The notes under the pieces: generated by a model
The model's database searches: none
What the model saw: the letters and a program-made list of their open reading frames with translations, nothing else
What the model was told of the DNA's origin: nothing
NCBI GenBank assembly: GCA_014529385.2
Contig: CM043959.1
Coordinates: 14,815,809 to 14,879,808, forward strand
Length of the DNA: 64,000 nucleotides
Reading direction: 5' to 3'
Source: Adiantum capillus-veneris
Lineage: Eukaryota; Streptophyta; Polypodiopsida; Polypodiales; Pteridaceae
Made by a program: the position numbers and the translations under genes
Part shown: in pieces, positions 19,800-30,999 of the stretch
Layout: every line of letters starts with the position of its first letter
How positions within the stretch are numbered: position 1 is the stretch's first letter

Positions 19800-20882
19800 T
19801 GTTGACAGGCCAACCTTTCAACAACGCTTCCAAAAAGATTCCACGAATATTCCTCAAAGATTCTCTAAAGATTCCATTTGAAGATGCTGATGAAGTGATG
19901 AAGTGATGAAGATGGATGCTGTAATGTGAAGATACAAGCTCATGGACATCATCGAATATCCCGTTATTATTATTTTGAGCCATTACGGCCACTTTTGTAA
20001 TGTTTACAGGAACTTCATATTTTAAGTCGGCAATTGTATTTTGCCCGCAGATGCTTGTTGGATGAGCAAAGCTAGCTCACGGTGTTGTAATTAAGCTCTA
20101 TAGAAGCCCTAGGACAAATCATGTCATTTTGGCTGGACATTAGGTTTTCTAAGGCTTAGTATATAAACCAAAACCTAAAGCTTTGTAAAGTGACATCTAA
20201 TAATCTTATCTTCTATGTCGATTGGGAGACTACGAGAGAGTGAGAGAGAGAGTGTGTGTGTGTGTGTGTGTGTGTGTGCTACAAGAGCTACGGTGGTCGG
20301 AATCGAAAACGGAGAGCAGCAGCGTGTTGTCCACGAGGAGAGATACGTGTTGATGCTTACATCACACGCGTTCGTCTGTGTTTTGCCAGATTCACCCGCG
20401 AGCTACTTTTGGAGTTTCGGTGAGTAAACGTTGTCCATTTTTACATTTCAACATATCCACGCGATCAGAGTGAGTAGAGCTACGCATTAGGCATCTTAGT
20501 TTTTGGAAACATCAACTTGTAAAAACCTATTAGACATCGTACGTGATTCTGCACCGGGTGTTTTTGGGTAGGGTTTTGGGTCACGGACCTTAGGGAGAGT
20601 GGCCTATTGGTGTTGATAGGATATCCCTCAAGTTTCGTAACGTTTCGAGAACGTCTAATGGGCTTTTGACTTGCGGTAGCATCATAGGAGACTCTCACAT
20701 TCACAGAACCGATGGCATGTAGATTTGATATCTCTATAGGAAGTAGTCATTAGTCGGTGGAGTAGAGGTTGACACCCTTTGCTTACTTCCACACGCCTGC
20801 GGTCGAGCTCCGTCCTCACTTGACATTATATGTTAGGTGAGTTCTCACTATGCTGACGTCCGTTGCGGCGTATCCGCCAACA
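19800..20882 (+). repeat. 3' LTR of the 13-kb element
   Basis: It aligns end to end with 7866-8933. Differences are mainly transitions, a longer GT tract (20251-20278) and an eight-to-nine-base insertion near 20650. It ends CCAACA at 20882. Confidence 0.95.
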
Positions 20883-20887
20883 TTCCT
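20883..20887. repeat. Target site duplication TTCCT (right)
   Basis: Exact copy of 7861-7865. Confidence 0.95.
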
Positions 20888-21950
20888 TGACCTATTGTGC
20901 AAAATTTGGGTTCATCATGTATCTCTGTTACACAATTGGTCCTACATCCTCTTTGTGATTAATGTGATGTTGATGCAAATCAGGATCAATATCTTTGACT
21001 TCAAAATAATCCCACGCAAAGATATCCTTATAGTCCTACAATAACTAGAATAAATGCATTCAAGAATTTTCTTTTCACAAAAATGCTCACCTTTACTAAT
21101 TTTGGATCCTCCACAGTCCCCAAATTAAGCACATTGATTTCATCTTGCTTCACTCTATTTGAACCTCCAAACCTTTTGTCATATATCTTTTTTGTAATCA
21201 CCCCTGTTTCTTTCTCTTCCAGCTCCAAAGCTTCCTTGAAACTAGAGCCTTCCTTGTAATCCACCATGTGTATGAACTCTCTCCCTTGTATTTCATGTCC
21301 AATAGCTAAACCAAAAATTGGATCAATTGGTTCATCTTTGTTCTGCAATATCCCTTCTAAATGAACTTTAAATACATGCACATTGATTTCATCTTGCTTC
21401 ACTCTATTTGAACCTCCAAACCTTTTGTCATATATCTTTTTTGTCATCACCCCTGTTTCTTTCTCTTCCAGCTCCAAAGCTTCCTTGAAACTAGAGCCTT
21501 CCTTGTAATCCACCATGTGTATGAACTCTCTCCCTTGTATTTCATGTCCAATAGCTAAACCAAAACTTGGATCAATTGGTTCATCTTTGTTCTGCAATAT
21601 CGCTTCTAAATGAACTTTAAAAGTTGGCTTTTAAAAATGCTTCCTCTTTGTCATCTTCAACCTCCTCTATCAAGTTAATGGTTTGTGTGTACATTGGCCT
21701 CTCTTTATAGGAAATATTCTTTCTACCAAGCATATGTATAGTTTCTACCTATTTTTGTTTTGTTAGAACCACATGATTATATCCCCAATCCTACTTAAAC
21801 TTAGACAGTTTGAACCAAGGTCTTCCTCACAATATCTCATAAGAAGCATCTCCATCCTGCATTTTTAGAACCACAAAATTCATTCCCAAAATGAGGATTG
21901 ATGGTGCCCATTGGATGCCATTGAGCCCCTTAATAAATCCCCTTAATTAT
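20888..21950 (-). pseudogene. Gypsy protease-to-RT remnant, left part
   Basis: On the minus strand, from ~21940 down, the sequence reads VVLKMQDGDASYEIL, then GRPWFKLSKF (the ILGRPW end of a gypsy protease). A spacer with a 249-bp duplication follows, then KDIFAWDYFEVKDIDPDLHQ just before the 13-kb insertion. That last block is the typical lead-in to RT, which resumes at 7860. Frames change several times. Together with 6875-7860 it is one pol gene of a lineage distinct from the two chromoviruses. Confidence 0.7.
21130..21627 (-). repeat. In-frame 249-bp tandem duplication in the gypsy linker
   Basis: Bases 21130-21378 and 21379-21627 are nearly identical. The step is 83 codons, so the reading frame passes through both copies without interruption (the 189-residue ORF at 21028-21597). 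The repeated peptide includes FGLAIGHEIQGREFIHMVDY and KKIYDKRFGGSNRVKQDEIN. Confidence 0.92.
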
Positions 21951-24612
21951 TTTCCACTTAATGAGGGAATTGGAGCTAGTGTGTGGGAGCTCATGTAAGA
22001 ATCATAGTTATGCAAGCTTAGAGAACAAGATGAATCAAAGTATTCTATGGTGTGAACAAAGGTGAGAGGGATAACAAGGGTAGATTGTATGGGCAAGATG
22101 AGCAAGGGTGGAACTATGAAACTAAGAGCTCGTTTTGGATGGCAGGCGAAATAGGCACCCGATATTGTGAGAGTGATGAGGGAGCCTTGAATAGTGGGAT
22201 GGATGCACAGTTGGCATAATAGGCGTGTATGAAAAGAGTCTACTTTAAACAAGGCTACAAACTACATTAGGCAATGTAACTAGCTGGTTGGATAAGGGAA
22301 ACACACTTGGTAGGTGAGCAATTAGCAATCAGAGGGGCAGCTAAGCAGTCAAAGATTAAGGGTGAGCTTCACTCAAGCTCTGTATGCAATGTACCATGGA
22401 AAAATGAGATGGGAGAGAGGGAAAGCATGATGATGAAGGGAGGGGCATGCATTGAATGAGCTTCAAGTACCAAGTTGCCAACTGGCCACATGCCGTTTTG
22501 CATGCCCTCATTTCCAAAAAAGCCATTCACAAGCTGTTGTAGCCTTTGACAGGCATGACTAATGCTAACTCCAACATTCCACATTCCCCTCCTTATTCCC
22601 TGAGGATTTTGGAGTCCCCATCCAACGGCTTGTCAGCCCTACATCCCTCAGTGTAGATTTTTCCATTCACAAGCTGTTGTAGCCTTTGAAAGGCCTGACT
22701 CCAACATTCTACATTCCACTCCTTATTCCATGAAGATTTTGGAGTCCCCATCCAACGGCTTGCAATCCCTGCATCCCTCACTGTAGATTTACTCTAGGGA
22801 GGGTGTGTCACTTAGTCATGAGGACACTCGTACTCATCTCCCATCATCTGATGTAATTGTTAACTAGGGGGCCACATTTTTACTACATCTCCCATCATAA
22901 AATGTTTTAGTTGGGCAATTTGCAATTTACTCTTAGCCGAATCCGGCGTTATCAAATCCACATGAAGCAATGTCAAATGTCTCAGGAAAAGCAATATCAT
23001 AATTCTTGATGGCTACACATGAAAACCATGGCAACACTACATCACCTTTCATGAATAATCTTGGGTCATTTCTAGTGTTTGATGCAAATTCAACATGAAT
23101 GGACACCTCCAAAATCAACAAAGTGAATGGTATGCTAGTACTAGGTGGGTGTGAATCACTAATGATATTAGGATTCTCTCTGACTATTATCCATCGAATC
23201 TAAAGCAATAAAGATCCACAAGATTAACATTATACTATCTCAAACAACAATATTGTCACACCTTTGGTGTTTTGATGGTTTGCATTGAGGCATTTTATGT
23301 TAGGAGAAGGGTCGTAGTGTCACAAAATTTTCTTTTTGGTCGACTTAAACGCATTTTCTCTCTCTAGTTATTGGCCATTTTAGTGAGAGAAATTCAAAAT
23401 AGTAAAAGGACCAACAATGTACAATGGGAAAGATCATGCATTTGTGAACTAGAGAGTTCCAAGAGATTTATGCATTTTTCAAAAGTACCATTGAAGTCCG
23501 TTAAGGGTTCCAACAGGATTTTTTGGACTAAAAGTGTTTTCTAAATATTGTCCAAAATATTCCCAAAAGGCTCCAAAATTAAGCTAAATGGGTGCCCGAC
23601 CACATCTGTACAGGGATCATGGACATGATTGGTTTGTGGCCCAAGGGAGGTGGATTGGGGCCCAAGGCAAGTGGAGAGGCCAAAGCCTGGAAGGCTGGAC
23701 AATGGTAGAAAACGTGGCCATGGAGACCTTCTAGCTCTTGACAGTCATGCTTAGGGTCATAGACATGCAAGACATGAAACTACGTTGCCATGCATGCGTT
23801 CTACAAAAAGCGTCATTTTCATGACATTGGTGATGACAGTAGCTTTGATGAAGCAAACCGTGTACCGTTGTGTTTTAACAGCAATGAAAATCTTGATGCT
23901 CAATGCATGCCATCTCCACCATCCCCATCATTAGGAAAGAGATTGGCTGGTCTCGCCTGTAGCATGTCCTCTTTCTCAGGAGAAGCTTTGTCCCGTCCTC
24001 AGCCTCCAAGACCTCAAGCTTGTACAGCGCCTCGAAAAGGCCACCCACCAGGAGCAGCTGTAAACCTGCTCCATGCGAGTGGGGACCGGGTTGCAGAAAG
24101 GGTAGCGCGCATGAGGCCAAAATGGCAGCTATGATGGCTAGACAAGGCCAACGGGTATATTGCCACAAGCAGTCAAAGCATGCTTTGTATGCAAGGTGAA
24201 GTTGAGACGGCGCAAGGTCGACCGGCCGATGGCGCATAGGGCGCATAAGGACGGTGGCAAGCAATGCAGGTGAAGGCCAAGAAGGCACGCAAACCAGAAG
24301 GCCAGCCAACTATTGAAGCAGTTGTTAAAGGATGAGGAGCGTTGCCTTCTAGATGGAGGCCGCCTGCTGCAGGCACCCGACCATGCAACTCACTTACAAG
24401 CAGCGAGGGCAGGAAGCAAGGAGGGCATGTAGCCCACTTGAGGGAAGCGAGGGTAAAAAAGCATGCAGCTAACATGGTCGGCACAGGCGGCCAAGGAGGT
24501 CGACGCCATCGGTGCTATTTCTCTTGCAGTCATCCTCCGCCATTACTGGTTGCATGTTTTTGCTTTTATGAAAGCCCTAAATTTGGGCTTCAAAGTTACC
24601 CTAAGTCATCTT
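21951..24612. other. Gene-free stretch
   Basis: Only overlapping, domain-free short ORFs. A 140-bp tandem duplication lies at 22523-22791. The part at 23.9-24.5 kb is more GC-rich, with long frames on both strands. That pattern follows from few AT-rich stops and not from coding. No host gene is recognisable. Confidence 0.4.
22523..22791. repeat. 140-bp tandem duplication
   Basis: CCATTCACAAGCTGTTGTAG recurs at 22523 and 22663, and the rest of the unit (CCCATCCAACGGCTTG...) follows in both copies with small differences. Confidence 0.85.
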
Positions 24613-26114
24613 TAAGATGGAGAGAGTGCTTGGTTGGAGATAGCAATAGATTACGCATTCCTAATTAACATGGCATGAGCAATAACTTGTAAAAGAGAGA
24701 GAATTAGAGAAATTGACAACACTTGAAGATGGATTTACTTGGAGCCGGTCCCCCCTCCAAAAGGCATTTGTATTCTAGCTTCTCACATCAAGAGAGACTT
24801 GGTACAATACAATCTTTGTGCTCCTTGAGACCCCTTTGGTGGCATTAAGATGGAAGCTTCATGCACCAACTTTGGCTTAATTAAACACTTCATCTACTTG
24901 CAACAAAACAAGAAATTGTTGGAACCCTCAATCCCAAGACCTCAAACACCTTCGAAGGTGGAGAGGACTGGCAGGGAGTGAGGAAGATGAGGGAAGAAGA
25001 AGTATTCGTACGCGAAAAAATGTATATTCTCCTCACATATAATCACTCGTTTAATCATAGCTTAGTAATTAGAGATAATGAAGATGAAGAGAATGATAAT
25101 CATTGCATTAAGCATGGCTCTTGGTTGGATTTGCACTCCATAGCCAAGAGTTGTTGGTGTAGGCTCTCAACTTCCCAAGCTTGGAGAAGGAGATGGCTTC
25201 CTTGCTCATCACACAAGAGAGTGTGTGTGTGTAGCAAGCACGTGGGATGCAAAGAATGAGCAAGAGAAATCAATTTTGATCCCTAGAATACACTAGCTTG
25301 AAGCCTGTTGGTCCATCCCTAACCCTAGCCAATGAGAGGCCTCATGCATTTCAAGCAGTGTGTGTAGTCTTTTGACAAGTGTCCTCCTTTCCCATTTTTG
25401 GAGAGAGCTTGAATAATTCATTTATTAACCTAAATTCTCATTGGACCCCTCTCTAGGCCATCCAATAGGATTCTAGCACACTATGAGGGCAACAAGGCTA
25501 GGGGCTTGACATGTGTCCCTTTGCCTCTTTTGGCTTGAGTGACCCTTGGTGTGAGTGTGTGTGTTCTCTCTCATCTCCTTAGAGATAGGGCTCGCCCCCT
25601 CCTTTGTGGGAAGCCTTGTTGACTTTGGAAGCACCTCAAGCACCTTAGTCAGCAGCTTAGTCATCAAGCACCTCAAGCACACCCCTTGCTTGCCTAAGGT
25701 CTAAGCACAGCCCTTGCTTGCCTAAGGTCTAAGCACACCCCTTGCTTGCCTAAGGTCTAAGCACAGCCCTTGCTTGCCTAAGGTCTAAGCACATCCCTAG
25801 CTTGCCTAAGGTCTAAGCTCAGCCCTAGCTTTGCCTAAGGTCTAAGGACTTTTAACACTAACCTTTGGAGGTCTTTAATGAAGCTAACCCTAAGGTCTTT
25901 TAAGCTCCATTAGTGCACAATGCTCTTTTGTAGACCATCTCCTTTTGGACCCTTGTAGAGATGTAGGCACCTCTCTTCTTGGTCCCATGGGTGAGATAAA
26001 TCTAGCAGCACATTCTATCATACTAAGTCTTGTTCCCGTTTATCTTCTCGCATTAAATGATCAGTTTAATATGAGAAAATCATTTGGAATAGTAAGATAG
26101 TAGTTTTTATGACA
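24613..26114 (-). mobile_element. 3' LTR of the gypsy I chromovirus (copy B, truncated)
   Basis: It matches 31763-33302 from AAGATGGAGAGAGTGC to the terminal TTTTTATGACA at 26114. The outermost ~110 bases present in copy C are missing, so its far end is truncated. On the minus strand GAGGTAGAGAGGTAA directly precedes the LTR start TGTCATAAAAAC and serves as polypurine tract. It contains a 28-bp minisatellite at 25675-25842. Confidence 0.88.
25675..25842. repeat. 28-bp minisatellite, six units
   Basis: Unit AAGCACACCCCTTGCTTGCC plus TAAGGTCT, repeated about six times with slight variation. The sister LTR copy C has about four units at 32930-33042, and copy A has one near 5540. Confidence 0.88.
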
Positions 26115-26473
26115 TTACCTCTCTACCTCATAGTCGTCCTCGACTATGAGGTAGAGATGGTAAAGTCTTAGTCATGAGTCCATTGATCTTAGCGGGTAGA
26201 GGATCCCTTTTTACCCTACGACATCATTCTAGAGTGGATGACTAATCCACTTGGTGCTTGAAAGACACTGTCTACCGCAAGCATGTCTACTCATTAGTCC
26301 ATATCATACTCCCTAAGTAGAGTGACAAGTTCTACTTGGTGTTTGGGAGACGTCGTCACCACAAACTTTATCCTAAACATGCATACTTCTTTAAAAAAAT
26401 TGTGCACAACAAAGAAAAGAGAGAGTCTTGGAAGGCAAAAACATTTATTCATTTACAATGCATGTACGTTTGC

Positions 26474-26940
26474 TTACTCTAAAGCATCATTGTAAGCATT
26501 GACAAGGTTCATACTATCCTTTAGTTGCATACCTTGCATCCACCTAGCATCTTCAAAGGGATAGTTTTTGAATTTGATAAGATATCGTCGGATGATCTTA
26601 CCATGCCTTAATATCTTGTCTTCATGCCGAAGGATGGATTCGGGCTGGAGCACCTCTTCTTGATCCTCGATCTCTGGAGGATCTTCTATTATGGCCTCTC
26701 TTGGTGGCTCTCCTATGTAAGGCTTAAGTAGGCTCACATAAAATGCATTGTGCATGAGCCAATGGTTAGGCAACTTCAATTGATAAGCCATCTTGTTGAT
26801 GGGCTTAAGAATTTGACAGGGGTGATAATATCTTTTTGCTAGCTTAGCATAATACTTTTGGTGGCCCGTAGGATTCTTGCCCGTAGTGTGCCTTAAACGA
26901 GCCTTAGGGAACTTGAGTGAGACCCAATCATTTTCCTTAA
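26474..26940 (-). pseudogene. Gypsy I integrase carboxyl end with chromodomain
   Basis: The frame reads MAYQLKLPNHWLMHNAFYVS, then LLKPYIGEPPREAI, the end of a gypsy integrase. After an acidic linker comes ILRHEDKILRHGKIIRRYLI, KFKNYPFEDARWM and LVNAYND. This is the chromodomain pattern (Arg-x-Gly, Tyr-Leu-Ile-Lys-Phe/Trp-Lys-x-Tyr-Pro, Glu-Asp-x-x-Trp). Chromodomains direct chromovirus integration toward marked chromatin. A frameshift near 26940 separates this from the upstream integrase. The aromatic-cage positions look largely retained, with Phe for the usual Trp in KWKGYP. Confidence 0.85.
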
Positions 26941-26943
26941 AGG

Positions 26944-27590
26944 CTAAGCTCTTTTGTGCTTTTTAGAAGCAACCTTTTGCCTTTGTTGAGAGGTAGAAAT
27001 AGCCTCCTTAATCTTCCTAAAAGATTCTTGTAGGTCACAGCTATAATCATCTGTAGCAAAGATCTTCCCATGTACCTTAAGTAGCAAGGGAATTTTAGAT
27101 CTTCCCTCTACGATCTCAAATGGTGCTTTACCTGTAGAAGTATGTACAGTGTTATTGTAAGCATACTCTACCAAAGGTAAGTACTTCTCCCATTGGGAGC
27201 GTTGATCTACTTCCGTGACATAGGACTTTAGTAGATCAAGAATCGTAAGGTTGGCTATCTCACTTTGGCCATCTGTTTGTGGGTGATAGACCGAGGAGAA
27301 GTTCAACCTTGTCCCTAGATTCTCAAAGAGACCCCTCCAGAAATTACTGGTCATTCTGGGATCTCTATCCGACACGATAGATGTTGGCAAGCCACGATAC
27401 TTGAAGATCTGTGATATGAAGAGAGTTGCCACTTGGTGTGCCTTAATAGTCAGGTATGAAATGAGCTTGTTTACTAAACATGTCTACTATTGTCTATATT
27501 CCAGTATTCCCATGGATAGACAGACTTAGGCAATCCAAAGATAAAATCCACGGATATGCTCTCCCATGGTGAATCAGGTACAGACAATGG
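26944..27590 (-). pseudogene. Gypsy I integrase catalytic core (frameshifted)
   Basis: The 162-residue frame at 26944-27432 contains FKYRGLPTSIVSDRDPRM (second catalytic Asp), then YHPQTDGQSEIANLTILDLL (catalytic Glu) and VEYAYNNTVHTSTGKAPFEI. The first catalytic Asp lies upstream in 27480-27590, where ESISVDFIFGLPKS can be read in the frame following the TAG at 27591, before a frameshift. All three catalytic acids survive, but not in one frame. Confidence 0.85.
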
Positions 27591-28574
27591 CTAGAGCAAT
27601 CCGGGTTGCTTCCCTCTATCAAACTTCCTTCTTTGGCACACCATGCATTTTGAAACATACTCTTGTATGTCTCTTTTCATGGTAGGCCAATAGAAACACA
27701 TCTCTACTCCTTGTAGAGTAGATTGAATCCCTCTATGCCCCGCATAAGGAGGAGCATGGGATTCATACATCACTTTCTCATGGAGTGAGTTAGTAATGTA
27801 TAGCCTATTGCCATAGAGAAGATAACCATCCTCGAGAGTGAATGGTTCCTCTTTCTTCCCTAGTGCAAGGGCTGAAATGACATTTTTGAAGTCGGGATCA
27901 ATAGCATACTCATCTATCATGGAAGATAGATCATTGTGAGTAGCTATGGATACCGCATTAACCTTTGGCCATCGTGAGAGTGCATAGGCCACTTGATTAT
28001 GCTTGCCAGCAATGTGAGCCATATGAAAATGAAATTGCGAAAGGAAATTTGCCCACCTCATTTGTTTGTCGGATAACTTGGTTTCTATCATGAAATACTT
28101 GAGGCTCTGATGATCCGTTCGTAGGATGAATGGAGTCCCCAAGAGATAGTGCTTCCACGTCTCTAGGGCATGTAGGATAGCTAATAGCTCCTTTTCGTAG
28201 ATGCCCAATACTCGCTCATCAGAGTTGAGTCTTCGACTCTCATATGCTATGGCATGCCCTTCTTGAAGCAAAATAGCTCCAAGGCAATCACCACAAGCAT
28301 CACATTGGACCTTAAATGGCTTTGAGAGATCCAGAAGTGTAAGCACGGGTTGAGAGATAAGCTTCTCTTTAAGCTTTTCAAAAGCTTCTTGTACTTTTGG
28401 AGTCCATGAGTACTTAACATTATTCTTTGTTAAGTCATGTAATGGGCCTGCTATTTGGGAGAATTTCTCTATGAAGCATCTATAGTATGCACACATACCT
28501 ATAAAGCTTCGTAGCTCATGGAGATTCCTTGGTCTAGGCCATTCTTTTATTAGCTCTAGCTTTTGTGGATCCAT
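27591..28574 (-). pseudogene. Gypsy I RT thumb, RNase H and integrase zinc finger
   Basis: A 327-residue open frame. It begins in the RT connection (IKEWPRPRNLHELRSFIG). RNase H follows with VQCDACGDCLGAILLQEG (Asp), YEKELLAILHALETWKHY (Glu) and LRTDHQSLKYF (Asp), so its acidic centre is intact. It continues to the integrase HHCC finger: ESHAPPYAGHRGIQSTL and CMVCQRRK. The frame stops at TAG 27591-27593, where a Gln codon is expected. Confidence 0.9.
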
Positions 28575-28610
28575 ATGGATACCATCCTTAGAGATAATAT
28601 GGCCTAAGTA

Positions 28611-29150
28611 CTAAATCTCCTCTAAGAAAAACTCACTTTTCTTTTGATTTATGAAAAGCTTATTGTCTCTCAAAGATTGAAAGATTATTTGGAGATGTTG
28701 CTTGTGCTCTTCCAATGAATTGGAGTAGATGATAATATCATCAAAGAACACTCCAGTAAACTTTCTATAAGGTCTAAAGATCTTCTCCATCATTCGATTG
28801 AATGTAGCTGGAGCATTTGTCAAGCCAAAAGGCATGACAAGATATTCAGAGAGACTGAATGTTGTGCGAAATGCGGTCTTTACAATATCTTCCTTTACTA
28901 TCCTTATTTGATGATAGCCACTTTTAAGGTCAATGCTATTGAAGTAGGTAGATCCTTGTAGCTTATCGAATAGATTTTCTACCCGAGGAGCGGGAAATCT
29001 ATTCTTGACAGTGATCCTATTTGGTGCTCTATAGTCGACACACATACGATATGTGCCGTCTTTCTTTTGCAATAAAAGCACTGGTGAACAAAATGGAGAG
29101 GAGCTAGGTCTCACCATTCCTTTCTCTACCAGTTCTTGCACCTGCCTCAT
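28611..29150 (-). pseudogene. Gypsy I reverse transcriptase
   Basis: The frame covers RT fingers and palm: GMVRPSSSPFCSPVLLLQKK, YRMCVDYRAPNRITVKNRFP, FNSIDLKSGYHQIRI, YLVMPFGLTNAPATFNRM and VFFDDIIIYSNSLEEH. The catalytic pair is FFDD, a normal plant gypsy form. The TAG at 28611-28613 falls in EEI-stop-YLGHIISKDGI, separating it from the connection domain in the same frame. Apart from this stop the RT looks well preserved. Confidence 0.92.
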
Positions 29151-29508
29151 AATCTCCTCTTGTTGAGCTTGTGAAACTCGATAAGGAGGCTTATGAGCTT
29201 CCTGGTAGAAGGTCTATGGTATAGTCATCGTCCCCTCGTTTTGGAGGTAGGTCACAAGGGATGTCGTCAATGAAAACATCTTGGACTCCTTTAAGAAATT
29301 AGATAACTCTAATTTCTCTTGATTCCTTTCATTGCTATTTGATAAAACATCAGGGTTACTTAAAGACTCTTTGACAAAAATCATATACCTAGAAACTGAG
29401 CTTTTCATTGACTTATTGAAAGCAACCTTATTTACAAGGGAATAGTTTTCCCTGACTCATTAGCATATATGTACATGTCTTTTTCCTTGTACTAATAATA
29501 GATCCTTC
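29151..29508 (-). pseudogene. Gypsy I protease-to-RT linker
   Basis: Short frames, including one at 29214-29408 with MIFVKESLSNPDVLSNSNER, followed by KPPYRVSQAQQEEIMRQVQE leading into RT. It corresponds to the segment at 55.8-55.93 kb in gypsy II. Frameshifts interrupt it. Confidence 0.6.
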
Positions 29509-29510
29509 TT

Positions 29511-30131
29511 TCAGTGAACTTCATGGTGGCAGCCATGCATGTGAACCATGGTGCCCCAATGTCCCTTGAAAGCTCCATCGGCTTTGAGCGCATCTCCCAT
29601 CTCATGAGCTTGTATGCCTAGCTTGGTTGCCAACTCCGTGCATATAAAAATGTGAGTTGAGCCAGGATCAATTAAGATGAAGGCAACATGCTCTCGCACC
29701 TTTCCCCAAGCATAGGAAAGGGGAGATCCTTGGCAATGAGCATCCTCTTTTGGAGCTTCAACCATAGAAGCTCTAGGTTGCTCATGGTGTGCATTCTTTT
29801 GGGGGCAAGCGCGGTATGAATGCCCTTGCTCCCCGCACTTGAAGCATCGGTTATCCTTGCGATAACGCTCTAGCTCTTTGGGAGAGAGTCGGTTCTTGCA
29901 TTTGAAGACTCCCGTCTCCTTGGTTTTGTTATGGTTGTTGTTGCTAGATTTTCCTTTGGAGGAATTTTGGTGGGTATTATTCCTCTCTATAGACTCATTT
30001 CGATCCTTCGTTTCCATGGGCTTAGGATTTTTCCTAGCCCCTTGTTGGAAATTGATTTGAGAGGCAACTATTATATGATGCATGACCGCCGATATGGTCT
30101 TAGGTCGTTGAGAGTTAACATACTCGGCCAT
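29511..30131 (-). pseudogene. Gypsy I nucleocapsid and protease
   Basis: The 206-residue frame starts AEYVNSQRPKTISAVMHH (end of capsid). A basic Asn/Lys-rich linker follows, then a canonical CCHC knuckle CFKCGEQGHSYRAC at about residues 96-109. The protease follows with AFILIDPGSTHIFICTELAT: Asp-Pro-Gly-Ser in place of the usual Asp-Ser/Thr-Gly-Ser. A frame break follows at 29511. It is part of the same minus-strand polyprotein. Confidence 0.85.
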
Positions 30132-30999
30132 TTCTTCAGATAAGCCCGCATAGAATTGTTGCTTTTGCTCCCCAAAGTCTAGTGGCTTTGAGATGTAAAT
30201 CCCAAAACCTATCTACATACTTTTGGATAGACTCATAGGGAGAGAGCTTCAAGCTTTGCCATTCCTTTAGGACGTTGTCTTTGGTGTTGCTTGGTAGAAA
30301 CTATTTCATAATGGAGGCTCTTAAAACCTTTAATGTCCTTGGAGCTTGGCCGTGGGCTTGTAGACTAGCCCACCATTGACGGGTGGACTTTTGAAAGTAC
30401 ATAGCCACATGACGTAGCTTTGAGGACTCCATGAAGCCCTCATCACCAAAAGCCGCATCAAATTGTTGGATGAAAGCCAAGATCTTGTCTGTAGCACCAA
30501 AGGTGCCATCATAGGTAAGGAAAGTGATGTTCTTTCCTCCCTCCTTGAACTTTTTCAACTTCTTGGACCTTCTCCATGCTGGATAGGACTTGCGATGGCC
30601 TCTCCTCTTGGACTCTTTTTGAGAAGAGCCGCTACTTTCATCGGAAGAAGAGGAAGGTGATGAAGATGGAGAAGAGGGTGACCTCTTTCTCTCCTTTTTC
30701 TTCCTTCGGTACCTCTCTCCCCTTTTGTGATAACGAGGAGGAGGACTTTGCGGGGCTCTTTTCCTCTTGGGAGGAGTTGGATATCGTTGAGACCGCCGTC
30801 TTCTTGGAGCCACACCTTCGGATGTATTGGGAGACTCACTTCTTTCTCGTTCCCTCGGTGGAAGCTCTATAGTGGAGACTTTACCTCTCTTCTTTGAAGG
30901 AGGTAAATCCGCTAGTAGGCATTGAAGCCCTTCCAATGGGTCCTCCTCTTCTCTCACCGTAGAGAGCCCTCTTTTGGAAGTCTCTCCAAGAGACTTCAC
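30132..30999 (-). pseudogene. Gypsy I gag capsid
   Basis: The frame from 30999 starts MKSLGETSKRGLS and has a long Arg/Ser/Pro-rich basic region (residues ~40-145). The capsid follows: FKEGGKNITFLTYDGTFGAT, ILAFIQQFDAAFGDEGFMES, LRHVAMYFQKSTRQWWASL. This FxxxFDAAFxx...LRHVAM...RQWW layout is the retrotransposon gag core. The frame ends at a TAA at 30301-30303, after which gag sense continues (VLKEWQSLKLSPYES). The same gag lies at 56583-57416 in gypsy II, so the two are related families. Confidence 0.85.

Larger units (their letters stand above)
7866..20882 (+). mobile_element. Complete 13,017-bp gag-only LTR retrotransposon (TR-GAG/LARD-like)
   Basis: Direct LTRs at 7866-8933 and 19800-20882 both run TGTTGACAGG...CCAACA. 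They are flanked by TTCCT on each side, with a primer site at 8935 and a polypurine tract at 19788. By eye they differ at about thirty positions plus small indels, roughly 3 percent, so the insertion is not ancient. The ~5-kb leader holds a palindrome array. The region 14061-18582 encodes gag-like, zinc-knuckle and protease-like segments in several frames. No reverse transcriptase, RNase H or integrase motif was found, so it should depend on a partner for replication. It is inserted in a gypsy pol on the opposite strand. Confidence 0.93.

Noticed and set aside
23790-24668. Overlapping 100-140-residue ORFs on both strands
   Set aside because: The local GC rise lengthens all frames; no motif, and the frames overlap on opposite strands.
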